A stretch of 64,000 bases of DNA. It comes from Crambe crambe (Eukaryota; Porifera; Demospongiae; Poecilosclerida; Crambeidae). The notes beneath the pieces are model-generated. The model did not search any database. It had not been told where the DNA came from and saw only the letters and a list, made by a program, of their open reading frames with translations. The DNA lies in contig OZ004587.1 of the NCBI GenBank assembly GCA_963924555.1, positions 992,001 through 1,056,000 of the forward strand. The letters are read 5' to 3'. Each line of letters opens with the position of its first letter. The stretch's first letter is position 1. Positions 41,415-54,404 of the stretch are shown piece by piece. The translations under genes were made by a program, and so were the position numbers.

Positions 41415-41769
41415 CATAGCAAATCATTATCACTCTTCATGTTCAGACATTGACTAATTATTTGCAGCTTACACTATATCAAAAGTTATCATTATTATGC
41501 CCCTTCCCTAGGTTTGTATGACAATTGATGATCCTTTAAACCATGACTTAGGATCATAAGCAAGATTGTAACAATATCAGGTTGCATGATGTGTGATTGA
41601 TGTGTGATCTATAACCATCTTCCGATGCATTTGGCCATGATGTCACTGGTTGATCTGAACTCTGAAACCACAAGCAAGTCATCTGCAGACTTGAGGTCAC
41701 AATACAGGATATGACTAGCATTCCTTTGTTTACACTGGGAGTGTAATCAGCAGAGTACTACTGAATTGT

Positions 41770-43020
41770 AGATGAAGTCAGTGGGATCATCATAGGTGTG
41801 GTTTTCTCATCTGGCTTTACCGGTTCTTGGTCTCGTGTGTTAGTGGTGAAGGAGAAACTCTACAGATAGCTGGCCAACCATTGTGCTGCGCTGGTCAACT
41901 TGGCAGTGGCTGACTTCCTGATATTGTTATTGTCTCTGGAATGATTGGTGAATAGCCGCAGTGTTGGTTAAATTACAGTCGTGTTGAATTTTGCCATTTC
42001 TGAATGAAATCTTCCTGACAGTAGCTATATCTCACTCTACATAGCAACACTTTCCGTTGATTAGCTAATTGCTTCACTTGTACGTCCACAGCACACTTCA
42101 GGCTAACATCTGTTTTACAAAAAGTTATCAATGCCTGCTCATAGTTCTAGGGATGTGGGTGATAATCTCCCTCACTATTTCTATAATTTTGGTTAGCTAT
42201 TTAAGTTAGACAACTCAACCAAGTTATTTAGAAACCCTAAGGCCATTAGTAACTTACTGACAACCACTGAGTTAGCTAGCTAGCTTAACAAACACTAGTG
42301 GAAAGTAACTGAGTAGTCATAACCACTACATGTTATCTAAGCACTACATGTTATCTAAGTGAACTGTGTAGCTACAAGAAAACCACTTAGCTAGCTGTTC
42401 AGCACATGCTTTCCCCCCTAAAGTTGCTAGGCAACTAATGTGAAAAATGTAGTGTGTGTATAAGCCACTCGGGTTTTCTACTAAGCTATATTAATTTTGG
42501 ATTTTCCCCTTAGCCTATTATACATTGACACTTCCATATACTGTCTAGACATAAGTCTTCGTGTGCTCATAGTTTCTGATGTGTGTTGTGTACGGAGCGA
42601 CATGCCCTAATGGAGAGAAATGGCCACTTCCTTTGCATCGTCCAAGGCTGGTCTGTTCAGATCAAGGGGCTGGAGAGAGAGAGTCCTATAGTGGTCAGAA
42701 ATTTCAGTGCAAGTCTAATGTCATCAAAAGCAACTTCATCTAGTTTTTCTGTGTATTTGGAGTTTGATGGCATCTAATATATGCCATTCGTCATTTTTCT
42801 TTCTGTTTCTTACTCCCCACCTGGTTTTCTGGTTGCTGGATACTCTACGTATCTCAGAAAACCTCTGTATGGTTGATATGCTTTTTATTTCGGTCCATTA
42901 AGAAGCAGTACGTATTATATAGCTATTGTGATGCATGCTCTGCCAGCTGCCATATTGATTTCTGTACAGTTTGTAGCCAATGCTGCTTTGTGCTAGCTAC
43001 GATCTGATGTCAATGATGAT
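41770..43020 (+). pseudogene. Decayed copy of the 450-aa receptor
   Basis: 41775-42160 matches the TM1-TM4 coding region of 40062 (GTGGGATCATCATAGGTGTG, GAGAAACTCTACAGA, AACTTGGCAGTGGCTGACTT) with many indels and stops. After unrelated sequence (about 42200-42740), 42745-43020 matches TM6, the WILYVSQ and RKPLVDML segments, and part of the Cys-rich tail. This was a tandem duplicate, now dead. Confidence 0.85.
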
Positions 43021-45785
43021 GTGTAGCATAACTAATGATGTCTAGTCTTATCCCCTTGCTTTCAACATTAAACATCAGTCTGACACATAAAATCACTGTT
43101 ATACATGTAGAGATAGAATAAGAAAATTCATGACTGTTATTCATGTGCACAAAGTTAATTGTTTCATGTGATTATTTACCGATAGCTACTACAAGCAATG
43201 GTACAAGTAATACTATTAAAATTAAACCAAACTTCGGTAATTTCATTCAATATTTTAGCATGTCATTAGCTATATGCACCATTTATTATTACTTGATATC
43301 ACACACAATTATTATATCAGCAAAGGATTAATTAGCTATGGTTTGATAAGCAAAGTACAGTACAGAATAATTATAATAATTCCAGTTAGGGGAAATACAA
43401 ATAGAAGACATGACAGAAGTTTTTTGGAACAAAGAATTATCAGATTCATTAATTTTAAGAATGATAATTTTGATTTCTACATGTGGGACTGTCACATGGC
43501 TGCAACCACATCCAGGAAGTGTCAAGAGATAATGGAGGTAGAACAGGAAGCTAAATTTATGACAGGAATTAGTGTACCACTCTGTGTTTTAAATAGAATG
43601 TGGTTAATTGTTGGTAACTACTTCTTGTTAACAAGAATGCTAATACATATTCAGTAGTCATGGATGATGCCATTCATTGGATAGCATTTAACTTAGTTGG
43701 TAAAGGGTTGACAAATTCCAGGACTGCCAACTGGTCCAGGGATTTTTTGAGATTTGAGATAATCCATGTGCATGTATTTGCACATGATTGCATGCACATT
43801 ATTATTTGGTATGGAGACAGAATTGTTAAGAATGATATCATTTGTATAATAAGTAACATGCACTTTGAGACAGGAGTACATACGTTACTTCGCTTGCCAA
43901 TTGAATATGTAGCTGTACCCTAATTATTATTAAAACACACACACAAAAAACAACAATAATAAACTCTGCTCCATGGCATAGCAGTGCCTTCAACCATGCT
44001 AATTGCAAAATGCGGGGAATTTAGTAGATTTTACTTGCAGGGGTTGGCAGGTATGCAAGGAGTGCATGGATATGGGGAATACATGCCCTCTATTAAAGAT
44101 TCAATCTAAATGCCAAATATTAGTACAACACACACAACAATAACAACAAAAACAACAACAACACAACTCTTAACAGTGGTACAAGCAGCGCGGCCATACC
44201 ATCCGTAGCAGTGCCTCTGAAACTACATGTGTGACAATCCAGATTCAGTTAGCAGTTAGTAGTATATGCCAACAGTTATCCATATCCAAAACATTTTTTT
44301 AACATTTTTGTATGATTGGGAGGCCTTAAGTCCAATTATCAAGAGAATTATAACATCTACAGCTACATATTTCTATTAATTTAGCCATACATGTACAGGC
44401 AAGTGGGATCATACTGTATGTACATCTGAGTTTCATTTTTTTTTTCATAGCTACATAAGCCTGTGTAGCTATGTAGGAATCAGGCAATCAAAGCACATGA
44501 AACAACCTCTGGGTAATTTGAGGTGGTTTCCAATGAAAACACCACATTCCATGATAACATCAATTATAACAGTTGATGATGACATAAGTGCTATATATAC
44601 AGATATTTTTGCACTGATTTCAAACACATACAGACCAACAGGAATAATTATGACTGCATGGCCAAATACAGTTTTTGCCGAGCATTAAATTTTGTCTTGT
44701 TTTACTGTTATGATAATTCCTGCATGCTAAATGAGTTAATCATTCAAAAAAAAAGGCTTGGGATTTTGACTGACTTCGAAGAATATGTACATATGTACTA
44801 TGTAGCTCGCTGGCACTACAAACTCCCTTAAGAAGACTTTGGCTTTTCTCCTAGCACCAATGAATGTAGTTTCCTGATCAGTAGCTTTGATTAAGTAATC
44901 ATCATGGCCAGTTCATAAAGGGAAAGACTTGTCATGAGGAACACATGCCATATACGTAGTAATATGCCGATGCAAGTGCATGGCTCTATGCTAGCTACAT
45001 TCCCAGGTAGTTGGAAGGTAATACCTTGGATTGAGGGAATGAACACATGCCATACAAGTGGCAATATGCATGCCATCAAATACACTTAGATTGATGGCTC
45101 TATATTAGCACATTCCCAGGTAGTGAGTGTATTACCATAAATGATGCACACATTGCTCAAATTGGGAGAGGTTGTGGTCTCACTCCTCTCCAGTAGTGCA
45201 AAGTCAAGTGATAAAAACAAAGAAAAAAGCATAATCATATATGGGCAGTGTATTTACATCATCTTACTAGAAGTCGCCACATGGTAATACCATAGATCTT
45301 GGATGGAATTATACAAATAGAAGCCATACCTTTTTTTCCGAAATCCCCTCCACTCTAACTTTGTCAACATACAGGATATTGTGGCCATCAAAAAATCAAC
45401 ATTGGCCACTACTTTAGGAGAGCTAAATTATTATACAATCATTTGATAATTAATTACTGGCTAGATATAGTATTTTCTTTTCCTATAGCATCAGCATAGG
45501 CAGCTAAGATGCCCACCCTACCAACTAACCTCTGACTCTTACAGGCATGAAATTCTTCAGAACCAGGACAGTTCTCAAAATTGTCGTTGTTCCTGTTGTT
45601 GTTGTTGCTGCTGTGCTGCTAGCTGCTGCATGCTGCTCATTATTGAACTCACTGCGCATGCGTGTAGATGAAATAAGCCACGCCTTTCTTCCATCAAAAA
45701 GTGGGTGTGTTCGTTCCGAGATAGCTAGAAAACAAAGAAAGCAAAGGCCCGTAGCTACAAATTCGGGTCGCTAGCTTTAGCTAGT
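43021..45785. other. Intergenic, no gene seen
   Basis: Only short open stretches without recognisable motifs. 44185-44215 resembles 25110-25210 (repeat). 44930-45130 has a diverged tandem repeat (ACACATGCCATA, ATTCCCAGGTAG). 45590-45645 is rich in GTT and GCT triplets upstream of the next receptor. Confidence 0.6.
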
Positions 45786-47747
45786 ATGAGTATGAATAGC
45801 TGTGAGTACATCCAAAGTAATAATCTTAGGGGTAACCTAACAGAGGAAGTGTGGAGAATCGGAGATGAACTCAGAGGCAGTGCAATTGCTTTAGCGGTTC
45901 TCCAAAGCATTATCTTCGTGATCGGCGTTCCCTGGAATTTCTTAGTGATATTGACTATTTTAAAAGAGAAATTGTTCAAGGAAGCTACGAACTTACTCCT
46001 CCTTAACTTGGCTGTGAATGATCTGCTCATGCTGCTGGTGATTCTTCCCGTGAACATCATTAGCGGAGCAGCCGGAGAATTCATTATAGGCAATGACGAT
46101 TTTACAAGATGTGCGTTTTGTGAGATTGGTTCTCTTTTCACTCTTTTTCCCACAGTGTCAATGTTCACAATCGCTTATTTGTCATTGGATCGATTCCTCT
46201 ACATCTACAAACCACTTCGATACCGAACAATCATCACCATTCCAAGAGTGCTGATCATTGTCACTGTTACATGGGTGATACTTGGCATCATTGCCATTCT
46301 ACCTGTTTTCAGTGTTGGCAAGATAGAATTTTCTCCACAATATGCTTCTTGTGTTCTGGACTTGGTGCCTCTTTCTGTATATGTCCCAATTCTAGTAGTT
46401 GTTTTCGTACTGCCTCTACTGCTAATCATTATCTCTAATGTGTGGGTCATATTCTTGGCACGAAAGCACATTAAAGCAGTTTATGAAACTCATAAGTCAA
46501 TGATGTCTATGGACGTTATACAGACCGAGAAACAGCGCCATCAGAAAGAGTTCCATCTCTTGAAAGTATTCGGTGGACTTCTCTGCTGCAATATCATATC
46601 ATTTTTGCCACTGTTTATTGTGATAATGGTGTCTTTATGTGAAGGTGTGTTTGAGAGAATTCCTCCTGCCATCAATGCTATAGTCTATATTCTATTTGTT
46701 TCTCAATTGGCAGTACATCCAATAATGGAAACGACACTCATTCAAGATGTAAGAATACCTCTGAAAAGCATTGTGCTTCAATGCTGCTGCTGCTGTTGGA
46801 AGAAACACTGCAATGAAGGAGAAGGTAGATTACCCTATCATGAATCTAGTGCAAGTGGTTCTTCAAAGTGTTTTGCTATTATTTGTTTTTGTGGCTCTCA
46901 AGTTAGTCACACAACAGACCGAAACAGTCAAAACTTGCATCAGACTTTCAATTCAATAGACTCAACCAATATCCATGAACTTGCTACGTGTACAGTTCCG
47001 AATACAAACATTTTACACAGAAATGAAACAGGTACTTCAAATGAAAGTTGTTTTTCTCGTAAAGAAAATAACTGCACTAGGAGCCCTAGCCCTGACACCA
47101 CAAGTACTAGTGAAAATAATAACTTTGCTCTGAAATTAGAACTGGAAGGAAACATTCTCTCTAATCATTCAGCCACTTCTGATGCCAGTATTGATGTCAT
47201 GTCGAGAGAGGTGGATCAATCACCCCATGGAAATGCAAGCAAGAATGACGAGATAGAAGTGGATATTCAAAGGGCAGATGGAATCGAAACAAGTTCCACG
47301 TATCAGACGAGTAACGAAGGAAAAGCCATTCAAATGGAATTAGGTTCTCTAAATGAGAATGCATTCCAGGAAATCGAAGCAAATTCCACATATATTATTT
47401 TAAGCAATGAAGAAACTGTCGCTCAAAATGAATTGGATCCGGTCGAACAGATCAAGGCAAGTTCAATAATATATGGGAGCAACAAAGAAAATTTAACAGC
47501 AACAGTCACTGCAGATACAGACTCTCTAGGTGGGAAAATTTTCAAAGCTTATTCCACATGTGAGAGATGTGGTGATACCAAAACGTGTACTGGAGATGAA
47601 ATAGAGGTAGGGCCGAATACTTTCTGGGAAGTTAAAGATGAAGTGAATTCCACTAGTGAGAGGAGCGATGATATAGAAACAGACCAGAAAGACATCCAAA
47701 AAGAAACCATTTCCTGCAGTTCCATTCAGGACAATACATGCAGGTAG
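45786..47747 (+). CDS. Rhodopsin-like 7-TM receptor, 653 aa, long repeat-bearing tail
   Basis: MSMNSCEYIQ start; GVPWN (47-51); LNLAVND (73-79; Asp 2.50); two Cys before TM3 (109, 112); DRF (135-137), followed by YKPLRYR in ICL2; TM4 W163; P210 in TM5; FLP in TM6 (Phe at 6.48); HPIME (311-315) for NPxxY. The helix after TM7 ends in LQCCCCCWKK (five Cys, 333-337), probably palmitoylated. The cytoplasmic tail is about 330 residues, rich in Ser, Thr, Asn and Glu. From about 495 it contains diverged repeats of some 26-34 residues with cores IETSSTYQTSNEGK, IEANSTYIILSNEE, IKASSIIYGSNKEN and VNSTSERSDD. Such a tail offers many phosphorylation sites for arrestin-type regulation (inference). Single exon. 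Confidence 0.9.
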   Translation: MSMNSCEYIQSNNLRGNLTEEVWRIGDELRGSAIALAVLQSIIFVIGVPWNFLVILTILKEKLFKEATNLLLLNLAVNDLLMLLVILPVNIISGAAGEFIIGNDDFTRCAFCEIGSLFTLFPTVSMFTIAYLSLDRFLYIYKPLRYRTIITIPRVLIIVTVTWVILGIIAILPVFSVGKIEFSPQYASCVLDLVPLSVYVPILVVVFVLPLLLIIISNVWVIFLARKHIKAVYETHKSMMSMDVIQTEKQRHQKEFHLLKVFGGLLCCNIISFLPLFIVIMVSLCEGVFERIPPAINAIVYILFVSQLAVHPIMETTLIQDVRIPLKSIVLQCCCCCWKKHCNEGEGRLPYHESSASGSSKCFAIICFCGSQVSHTTDRNSQNLHQTFNSIDSTNIHELATCTVPNTNILHRNETGTSNESCFSRKENNCTRSPSPDTTSTSENNNFALKLELEGNILSNHSATSDASIDVMSREVDQSPHGNASKNDEIEVDIQRADGIETSSTYQTSNEGKAIQMELGSLNENAFQEIEANSTYIILSNEETVAQNELDPVEQIKASSIIYGSNKENLTATVTADTDSLGGKIFKAYSTCERCGDTKTCTGDEIEVGPNTFWEVKDEVNSTSERSDDIETDQKDIQKETISCSSIQDNTCR

Positions 47748-50245
47748 CTAGCTTATTATACTCTATTTATCAGAAATCTCAGCTTTAATTTTTGAATCCA
47801 AACAATTTGAGCAGCCCTGAACTCTTAATTATATCAATTGTGATAATCACTTGTTCTTATTGAATACAATAATTACTGTCAGGGCCATAGGAAGCACAGC
47901 TAGCGGCCACATGCAGATGCCATGGCCTCACCACTTTTTTTTTTTTAGCCAGGACTGGAAAACGTTCATGTACTATTAGCCACGATAGTCACGAAGCTGC
48001 TCAAAGGTCTTACCACACCCTAACCACACCCAAGACCTCTCCACTTCTTGAAGTCTTTCTGTGACTTCATTGGGGTGTAAGAACAATAATTAGGTAATAA
48101 AGAAACATGGAAAGTGTATGTAGATCACATGCTTCAATCATGACATTAGTTTTCCTCCAAAGTTATGGTGCTTACTGTGACCAATATACGTATCAGCCTG
48201 CAACAAGTGTGCTTGATAAGAAATAGAGATAAAAATACCTAGAATGGTAAAGAGAGGTGATCTCGTTACAGTCATTACAGTAGTGGACAGATTTCACTTG
48301 ATGATGGAGTGATGTTATTACAGGGTGAGGTAGGCTGTATGGAATTGTGTTATGTAATAAGGTTGTTTCAAATACAAGATGATTCAGATCTTAGACAAGA
48401 CAGGCACTATCCACAATTATTTGAGGCATGTGCAATATGTACAGTATGTCAACTGAGTGAATGTGAATCAGATAAAGGGGCAAGTGAAGTGAGCCCCACT
48501 CTAGGGAGTCGAATGAGAGGGCACTACATTATATAATAATATTTGTACGTTCTTCTGGTTCCCTCCTTTGTAATATACACTGACATCATCAGCTAACTGC
48601 TTGAGCATGCGAACTCGACCCACAATGCTATTTCCCTATTACCTTCTCTGAATTCTGTAATACTATTAACTACTTTCCGGTGATTGCTGTTGAATTCCCA
48701 GGAGTCAATAAATACTAACTGTACTGCTTCACAAGTTCTCTAGCTATAATAATGTTACTGTACATAGAAGTGATTTCCAGGCTCAGATTACTAGCGGCCA
48801 TGGTCTAACAATTTGGTGAAGAGATAGTCCAACCATTATAGAACACATACATGACAGAAATTCATCAAAAATAGCTACATAGCTACATGGGACATGATAT
48901 CACATGATGTGTTAGTGTTTATACATGATGTGTTTGTGTTTGTCTTCTGACCTGTAGTTATGTCAAGAGTGAGATTTTTTTTTTTTTTTTTTTTACCTCT
49001 TACAGGACATGATGTTATTTACACACTTTATCATTGGTTTTTGCCCTCCTAGACTCATTAGTATGGGCTAATGATAATCCCCTATAATGCTATTAGGATC
49101 ATTATATGGGCCAATAATGCACCCTATAGGGACAATAATATGTCTTGTGGTGCTTTTTAATAGGCCCCCTATAGTGCCATTATTGTATAGTACAGGCCAT
49201 AGCTAGTTAGTTCCCATTAATTTTTATAACATCATAATTAAGAGCATATGCATTTTTTTTTTTCTGGCACGTTTTCTAATTCTGTGGTTTATTGTTTTCT
49301 TTAGGATTGGAATCCACTAAAAACCTCGAACCACTAGCTAGCTATGTCTCGATTCCATATATTCATGTTTATCAACTTAGTAGACCCTCGCATATCCAAA
49401 CTGGATGGGACTGACCCTGCGTAGTTTTGGATAATACATGAAATTTCAGTGAAGCAGTATTTAAAATTGAATTTTAACATTAATTGCAAGAACTTGTGGT
49501 AAATGATAGCAATGTTATTTAATTGCTTTTGGTTTCCACTCTTAGAAGCAACAAGAAAGGGTGAATGGTAAGTGGTTCATGATTATCAAAGGAACAGCAG
49601 GCATGACAGGTGTAGCCTTGAAAATTTGATTGAAATACCAGGCCATGTCCACTACCTATAACTTAACATCACCATCAATAGAACTTGACATGTTGTGTCC
49701 TTTAAGCTGAAATGAAGTCATTGCCCACAAATTTTAAGTCTATGCTATCAGTCTATAGCACCATGCTTGAGGTGATTTAAGCAGCCTCAGCATAATAGTC
49801 CAGGGACATACGTATGTCTAGGTGTCCAGGGATTTAGTATATTTGTCCACTTTTATTATTATTGTGTTATAAATAACTGGAAGGCTCCGGAAGGTTGGCC
49901 ATTGTCTAAGCATGTACGTATGTATCCAGGGATTTAGTCAATTTGTCCAGGGATTTTTGCTCATTTTATTATCGTACGTATATTATGCCAGTAGCCAAAT
50001 TAACTGGAAGACAGCTGCTCTAATGCATGAAAAGTGGTAGGTTGAAGACCATACTGGAGGCTACACCACTACATGTTGTAGCAGCTTCCCTGTGTCTGTG
50101 GTCCGCAAGCTTTGCCCCATGCGTACTTCATGCAAACAGGCACAATTAATTAACATGGTCTCTCTGTGAGAGTCTAGCTACTATGCACATTAATTATTTT
50201 CATCTAGTTATTGAATAAGATAATAATATTTTGACACTACGACTG
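47748..50245. other. Intergenic, no gene seen
   Basis: T-rich runs at 47937-47946 and 48977-48995. 49060-49200 repeats words such as CCCCTATAATGC and CCCTATAGGG. 49545-49600 is repeated at 60123-60190. No open frame resembles a protein. Confidence 0.6.
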
Positions 50246-50478
50246 TCAAAACCAGGGTGGAAAGAGGTCAAAACCAGGGTGGAAAGAGGTCAAAACCAGG
50301 GTGGAAAGAGGTCAAAACCAGGGTGGAAAGAGGTCAAAACCAGGGTGGAAAGAGGTCAAAACCAGGGTGGAAAGAGGTCAAAACCAGGGTGGAAAGAGGT
50401 CAAAACCAGGGTGGAAAGAGGTCAAAACCAGGGTGGAAAGAGGTCAAAATCAGGGCGGAAAGAGGTCAAAACCAGGGG
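50246..50478. repeat. 22-bp minisatellite, about 10.6 copies
   Basis: Unit GGTCAAAACCAGGGTGGAAA plus GA, nearly identical in every copy; the last two copies have single changes (AATCAGGGCGG, CCAGGGGAC). Because 22 is not a multiple of 3, all three plus-strand frames read the same 22-residue cycle, and all are open. Confidence 0.95.
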
Positions 50479-50910
50479 ACCTATAAAAGGATGGATAGTG
50501 TGATATACAAAATGTGATGTATATTATTCTTAGCTCTGTGTTGTGTGATTCTCCAAGACTTAAAGCTTTAGCAATTAATCAATATTAATTTGCTATAGCT
50601 ATGTAGAAAGAAGAATTGAAAGTGTATAGAAAGAACCCGCATTACATATTGACAAGAAAGAAAGAAGAGTCTGCCCCCCCCCCTATTTATTGACCACCTT
50701 ACCTTATTAGACATGATTGTGTAAATAGTAACTATTTCTAATTCCTGGAAACACTAACTGTGATTTCCTCTAGTGATGATTATGAAGCCTGTACTACTTA
50801 TGATAGACCTGACTGTGGTATTTAGATAACACTAAATAAATCCCGTTATCTTATTTACGTAGCTGCAGCAACCAAACCTTTTCCAAGCAGCTCTGTCAAT
50901 CTGTTAAGCG

Positions 50911-51462
50911 AGACCTATAACATTTTTAGGTGACCGGACATTTTGGTTCATAGCTCCTTCATACTACCTGCCATGACCTTGAAAAAGAGTATTACTATAG
51001 GACCCAACCATAAGGTTACTGCTGATTAAGTCAGACAGACATGACCATGAAACAAGAAAGCTCACCACATATTTGTGGTGGACCTTTGATATTCATTTTA
51101 TAGCTTCTATGGGCCTAGCTGCAGTACACGAATGTTTTACTTTTTTAAAGGGGGTACAGTTCAAAACGATTTTTCTGTCTCAACATGTAATAAAAATTTC
51201 TTTTGAACTGAACCCCCTTAAAAAAGGTAAAACATTCATGTATTGTAGCTAGGCGGAATATCAAAGGTCCACCACAAATATGTGGTGAGCTATGAATATT
51301 CTTATTCGAGGTCTTAATCAGCAGTAACCTTATCTGGTTGGGTCCTATAGTAGTAGTACCATTGGAAAGCTTGCTTCCTATTTTCAAGGTCATGGTGAGT
51401 AGTATGAAGGAGCTACGTATGAACCAAAATATCCAGTCACCTAGAAATAATGGTATAGGCCT
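50911..51462. mobile_element. Large foldback element, arms about 250 bp
   Basis: Left arm 50911-51170 (AGACCTATAA, TAGGTGACCGGACATTTTGG, CTCACCACATATTTGTGG, AAAGGGGGTACAGTTC) is mirrored imperfectly by 51205-51462, around a centre of about 35 bp. Non-coding; probably a foldback or MITE-type DNA element. Confidence 0.8.
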
Positions 51463-52720
51463 CCTTAATGTATCCCACAGGCACTGCTTAGTAGCTGTGC
51501 CCTGTCCCCTGAGAGCGAGGACTACTTAGCTGAGGGCACTATGACATAATATAATGCTCTGTAACTGACCAATCAGGATGTTATTCAACACAGCTAATTA
51601 AAACAAACAGATGCTGAGTTATTGATAGATGTAGTTGAAAGCAATGACTGACCTTTGAAGATTAACAATTAGTAAAATTCCCCAATTTATGGGAATTGAA
51701 ATGTGAGCCATTGTGAAAGTTATAACTGACCACCTTGAAAGTTAATGTTTAAAATTTAATATGGGAAGGCAATGTGGGTTTGAAGCCATCTGCAACTCAT
51801 GATAGGATGAAGAAGAGGTTGGAAAGTTACAATGCACTCCCCTCATGTGGGTGGGATACATGACCCCAGTCAAACACTAATGAATAGCCAACCCTGGCAC
51901 CTCAGGCTCTATACTCATAACTGTTTTTTAACGTTAATGATACCCTTCACCTCCAACCTCAATGGTAAACACAGAGTTATTGGCCTTTGCATGCAATACA
52001 GGCTTATAACTGCCCTAACCAAGATCATAGCTCACAATTTTCTATTAGGGCTGCCAACAAGCATACATGCATACATAGATACATACACTGCAAGAATAGA
52101 CTGCACATGAACTCTGACCCCATGTCATGGGGTCACTTCCATCTCATTGATCATGATTTGTACCATGTAGCTAGTTTGATTAGGACACTATTGGCAGCCC
52201 TTTATGAAGCCATTAAGCGCATGTAAATACCTACTTAGAATTCATTAGCAAGTTCTCAGTAACATCTGTTAATTAATTCAACTGAACAACAGCACTACTT
52301 CGACCTTGAGCACCTCCCTAACTTGATCTCATCTCGCTCTCACTGCATCTTCACCCTCCATGTGGTATGTAGATTACACACTCACTCCACTGCCACCTAC
52401 ACTGTCTCAAAAACCGAACCTCATTGACCTGGCTGGATCTCATTGGCCTGGCTGGATCAGAACCTCTAGGGGAAAAAATATAAAAATTGTAGCCTCCTAT
52501 TTCTTAGAGAGACCACCTCCCTCTGGCCTATACATGGACCCAGTAAGCATGATTGGAGGGAGACAGAGATAGTGTTGGGAGGGCAACAGATAGTGATGTT
52601 ATGTATCAGTCATACATGTGAGTGAGTGAGTCTCATTGTCATGGAATGAAGCATTCATAACTATAACATTAGCCACTTCTTAATTATTCTTGGTTCTGTG
52701 CTTTCAGGTGACATGTTATA

Positions 52721-52944
52721 TACCAACCATAAGTTTCCATGTTCCTTTGGTATGGTATTCTATTGTAATGATTTAAATTCACACTAACCATACGTTTCCA
52801 GGCATCAGATATTATGGTGATGACTTCACACCAACCATAAGTTTCCAAGTTCAGACTCCACAGTGATAACTTCACACCAACCATAAGTTTCCAGATTCAG
52901 ACTCCACACACAGTGATAACTTCACACCAACCATAAGTTCCCAG
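52721..52944. repeat. Spaced tandem repeat CACACCAACCATAAGTTTCC, 5 copies
   Basis: Copies at about 52721, 52781, 52828, 52873 and 52923; the last three are about 45-50 bp apart and also share CAGACTCCACAGTGATAACT. The core is CCATAAGTTTCCA. Confidence 0.85.
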
Positions 52945-54270
52945 ATGTCTATTGTGGAAAAGCTTCGATGTAGCTATGTGTACTAGCTAGCTGCAGCTGC
53001 CACAAGCAGTGATGACTTTATACCAACTGTCATAACCGGCAGGTCTGTCTTGTAATTGCTATGTTATTAATCATAGCCTCTTCCCCAAGCTATAATAATT
53101 GTGGCGTTGAATCGCCTGGGGACATCGCCTGGGGATGAGGCTAATTAAGCAACCAATAATTGGTGGAACTGTCTCGATCAAATACATGTCCTTTAATTTG
53201 GAGTATAAATAAGAGGATTGATGGTTATGTTGGGTAATTATGCACTCAGACTAATAGGATTGTGCGTAATAATGATCAAAAGCAAAATCCATTAAATTCT
53301 ATTTACGACTTCTAATTAGAAAGCACCTCACCCCGTATCGTATACCCAAGCAATTTGTACCCATAAATTCTAAAAGTGTCATTGTAGACCTTTGGTGAGT
53401 GAATTAAGCAAGCTGTGTTGAATGCACAATATTTAGATAAAATTATGTATGATAGATTTTCTGTCATACTTGTTTTTGACCTTCACTTAGCAATCAGAAT
53501 GGACATAGCTAGCTAGCTAGCTAGAGTTCAGATTGCTTTCTACAACATTTTGTCATAAAGGCGTGCCCCCCTCCTTAGATGAGATGTGATAAGCCTAGTG
53601 CTTCTATGACAAACTCTGTACAAACCAATTGTTGCTAAGTGTTGTGGACATGCGTAATTCATGGGGTCAAAAGGTCAAAACGACAGATATATAATTATTG
53701 TGTGGATTGCCATTCAACACCCTGATTCAACAACGCATCTTGCCAATTTTAGTTCTAAGCTAAATGGATTGTAAGCACTTGTGGTACGTATTATACAGCC
53801 TCGCTATGTATGCAACTGCCCACAACTTATGCTGACAGCTATATCTTATTGGAGCACACAAATGAGTTGGTACTTATTCACTGCTTCACTCACCAGTCAA
53901 ATATGTTAGGTCAGACAAGTGCCTTGGCCCACACTGGTGCTGGATTGTTAATGTTTAGACTAATGACCTGGAAATGAGGTTACAGAATCTCTGGAACAGC
54001 ATTGCGTAACTTCCTTTTATGGAAGTCAGTGACTATTGCTCCAGCTAGTGTTTACATAGTGATCTGCACACATTTTACTTCCACCTTGGGGCATCCGATG
54101 TGCTGCAAAGATTCTGAAAATAGACACAAATCCAATCCAATTAGTCAATGTCATGCAATCTTTAGATAGTAGCTACATTCACTAAAACCAACAAAAAAGG
54201 CGTAAAATTGAAGTATGCTACCTTATTAGCTTCAACACTGTATAAAAGCTGTTATTATAAGTGTTACAGT

Positions 54271-54404
54271 GCAACATGAAATTCAGAGCACCAAACCAAA
54301 ATTTACATAGCTTCCTTTTAAGTAGCCCAACTCTAAAGCCACAATTAAGTCCTTTGAAAGGAGTCTATGTTAATTTTGGTTTGGTGTTCTGAATTTCATG
54401 TTGC
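54271..54404. mobile_element. Small foldback element, arms about 48 bp
   Basis: GCAACATGAAATTCAGAGCA onward (54271-54316) is mirrored at 54355-54404 (AATTTTGGTTTGGTGTTC, GAATTTCATGTTGC) around about 40 bp. Non-coding. Confidence 0.8.

Noticed and set aside
45547..45774. 75-codon frame with a hydrophobic VVVPVVVVAAVLLAAACC stretch upstream of the 653-aa receptor
   Set aside because: It comes from GTT/GCT triplet repeats and does not join the receptor frame.
50246..50478. CRISPR-like array
   Set aside because: Units are directly adjacent without spacers, and the genome is that of an animal.
50231..50517. Three overlapping Lys/Gly/Arg-rich frames
   Set aside because: Product of the 22-bp tandem repeat. 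Codons show no preference and no start or splice context supports them.
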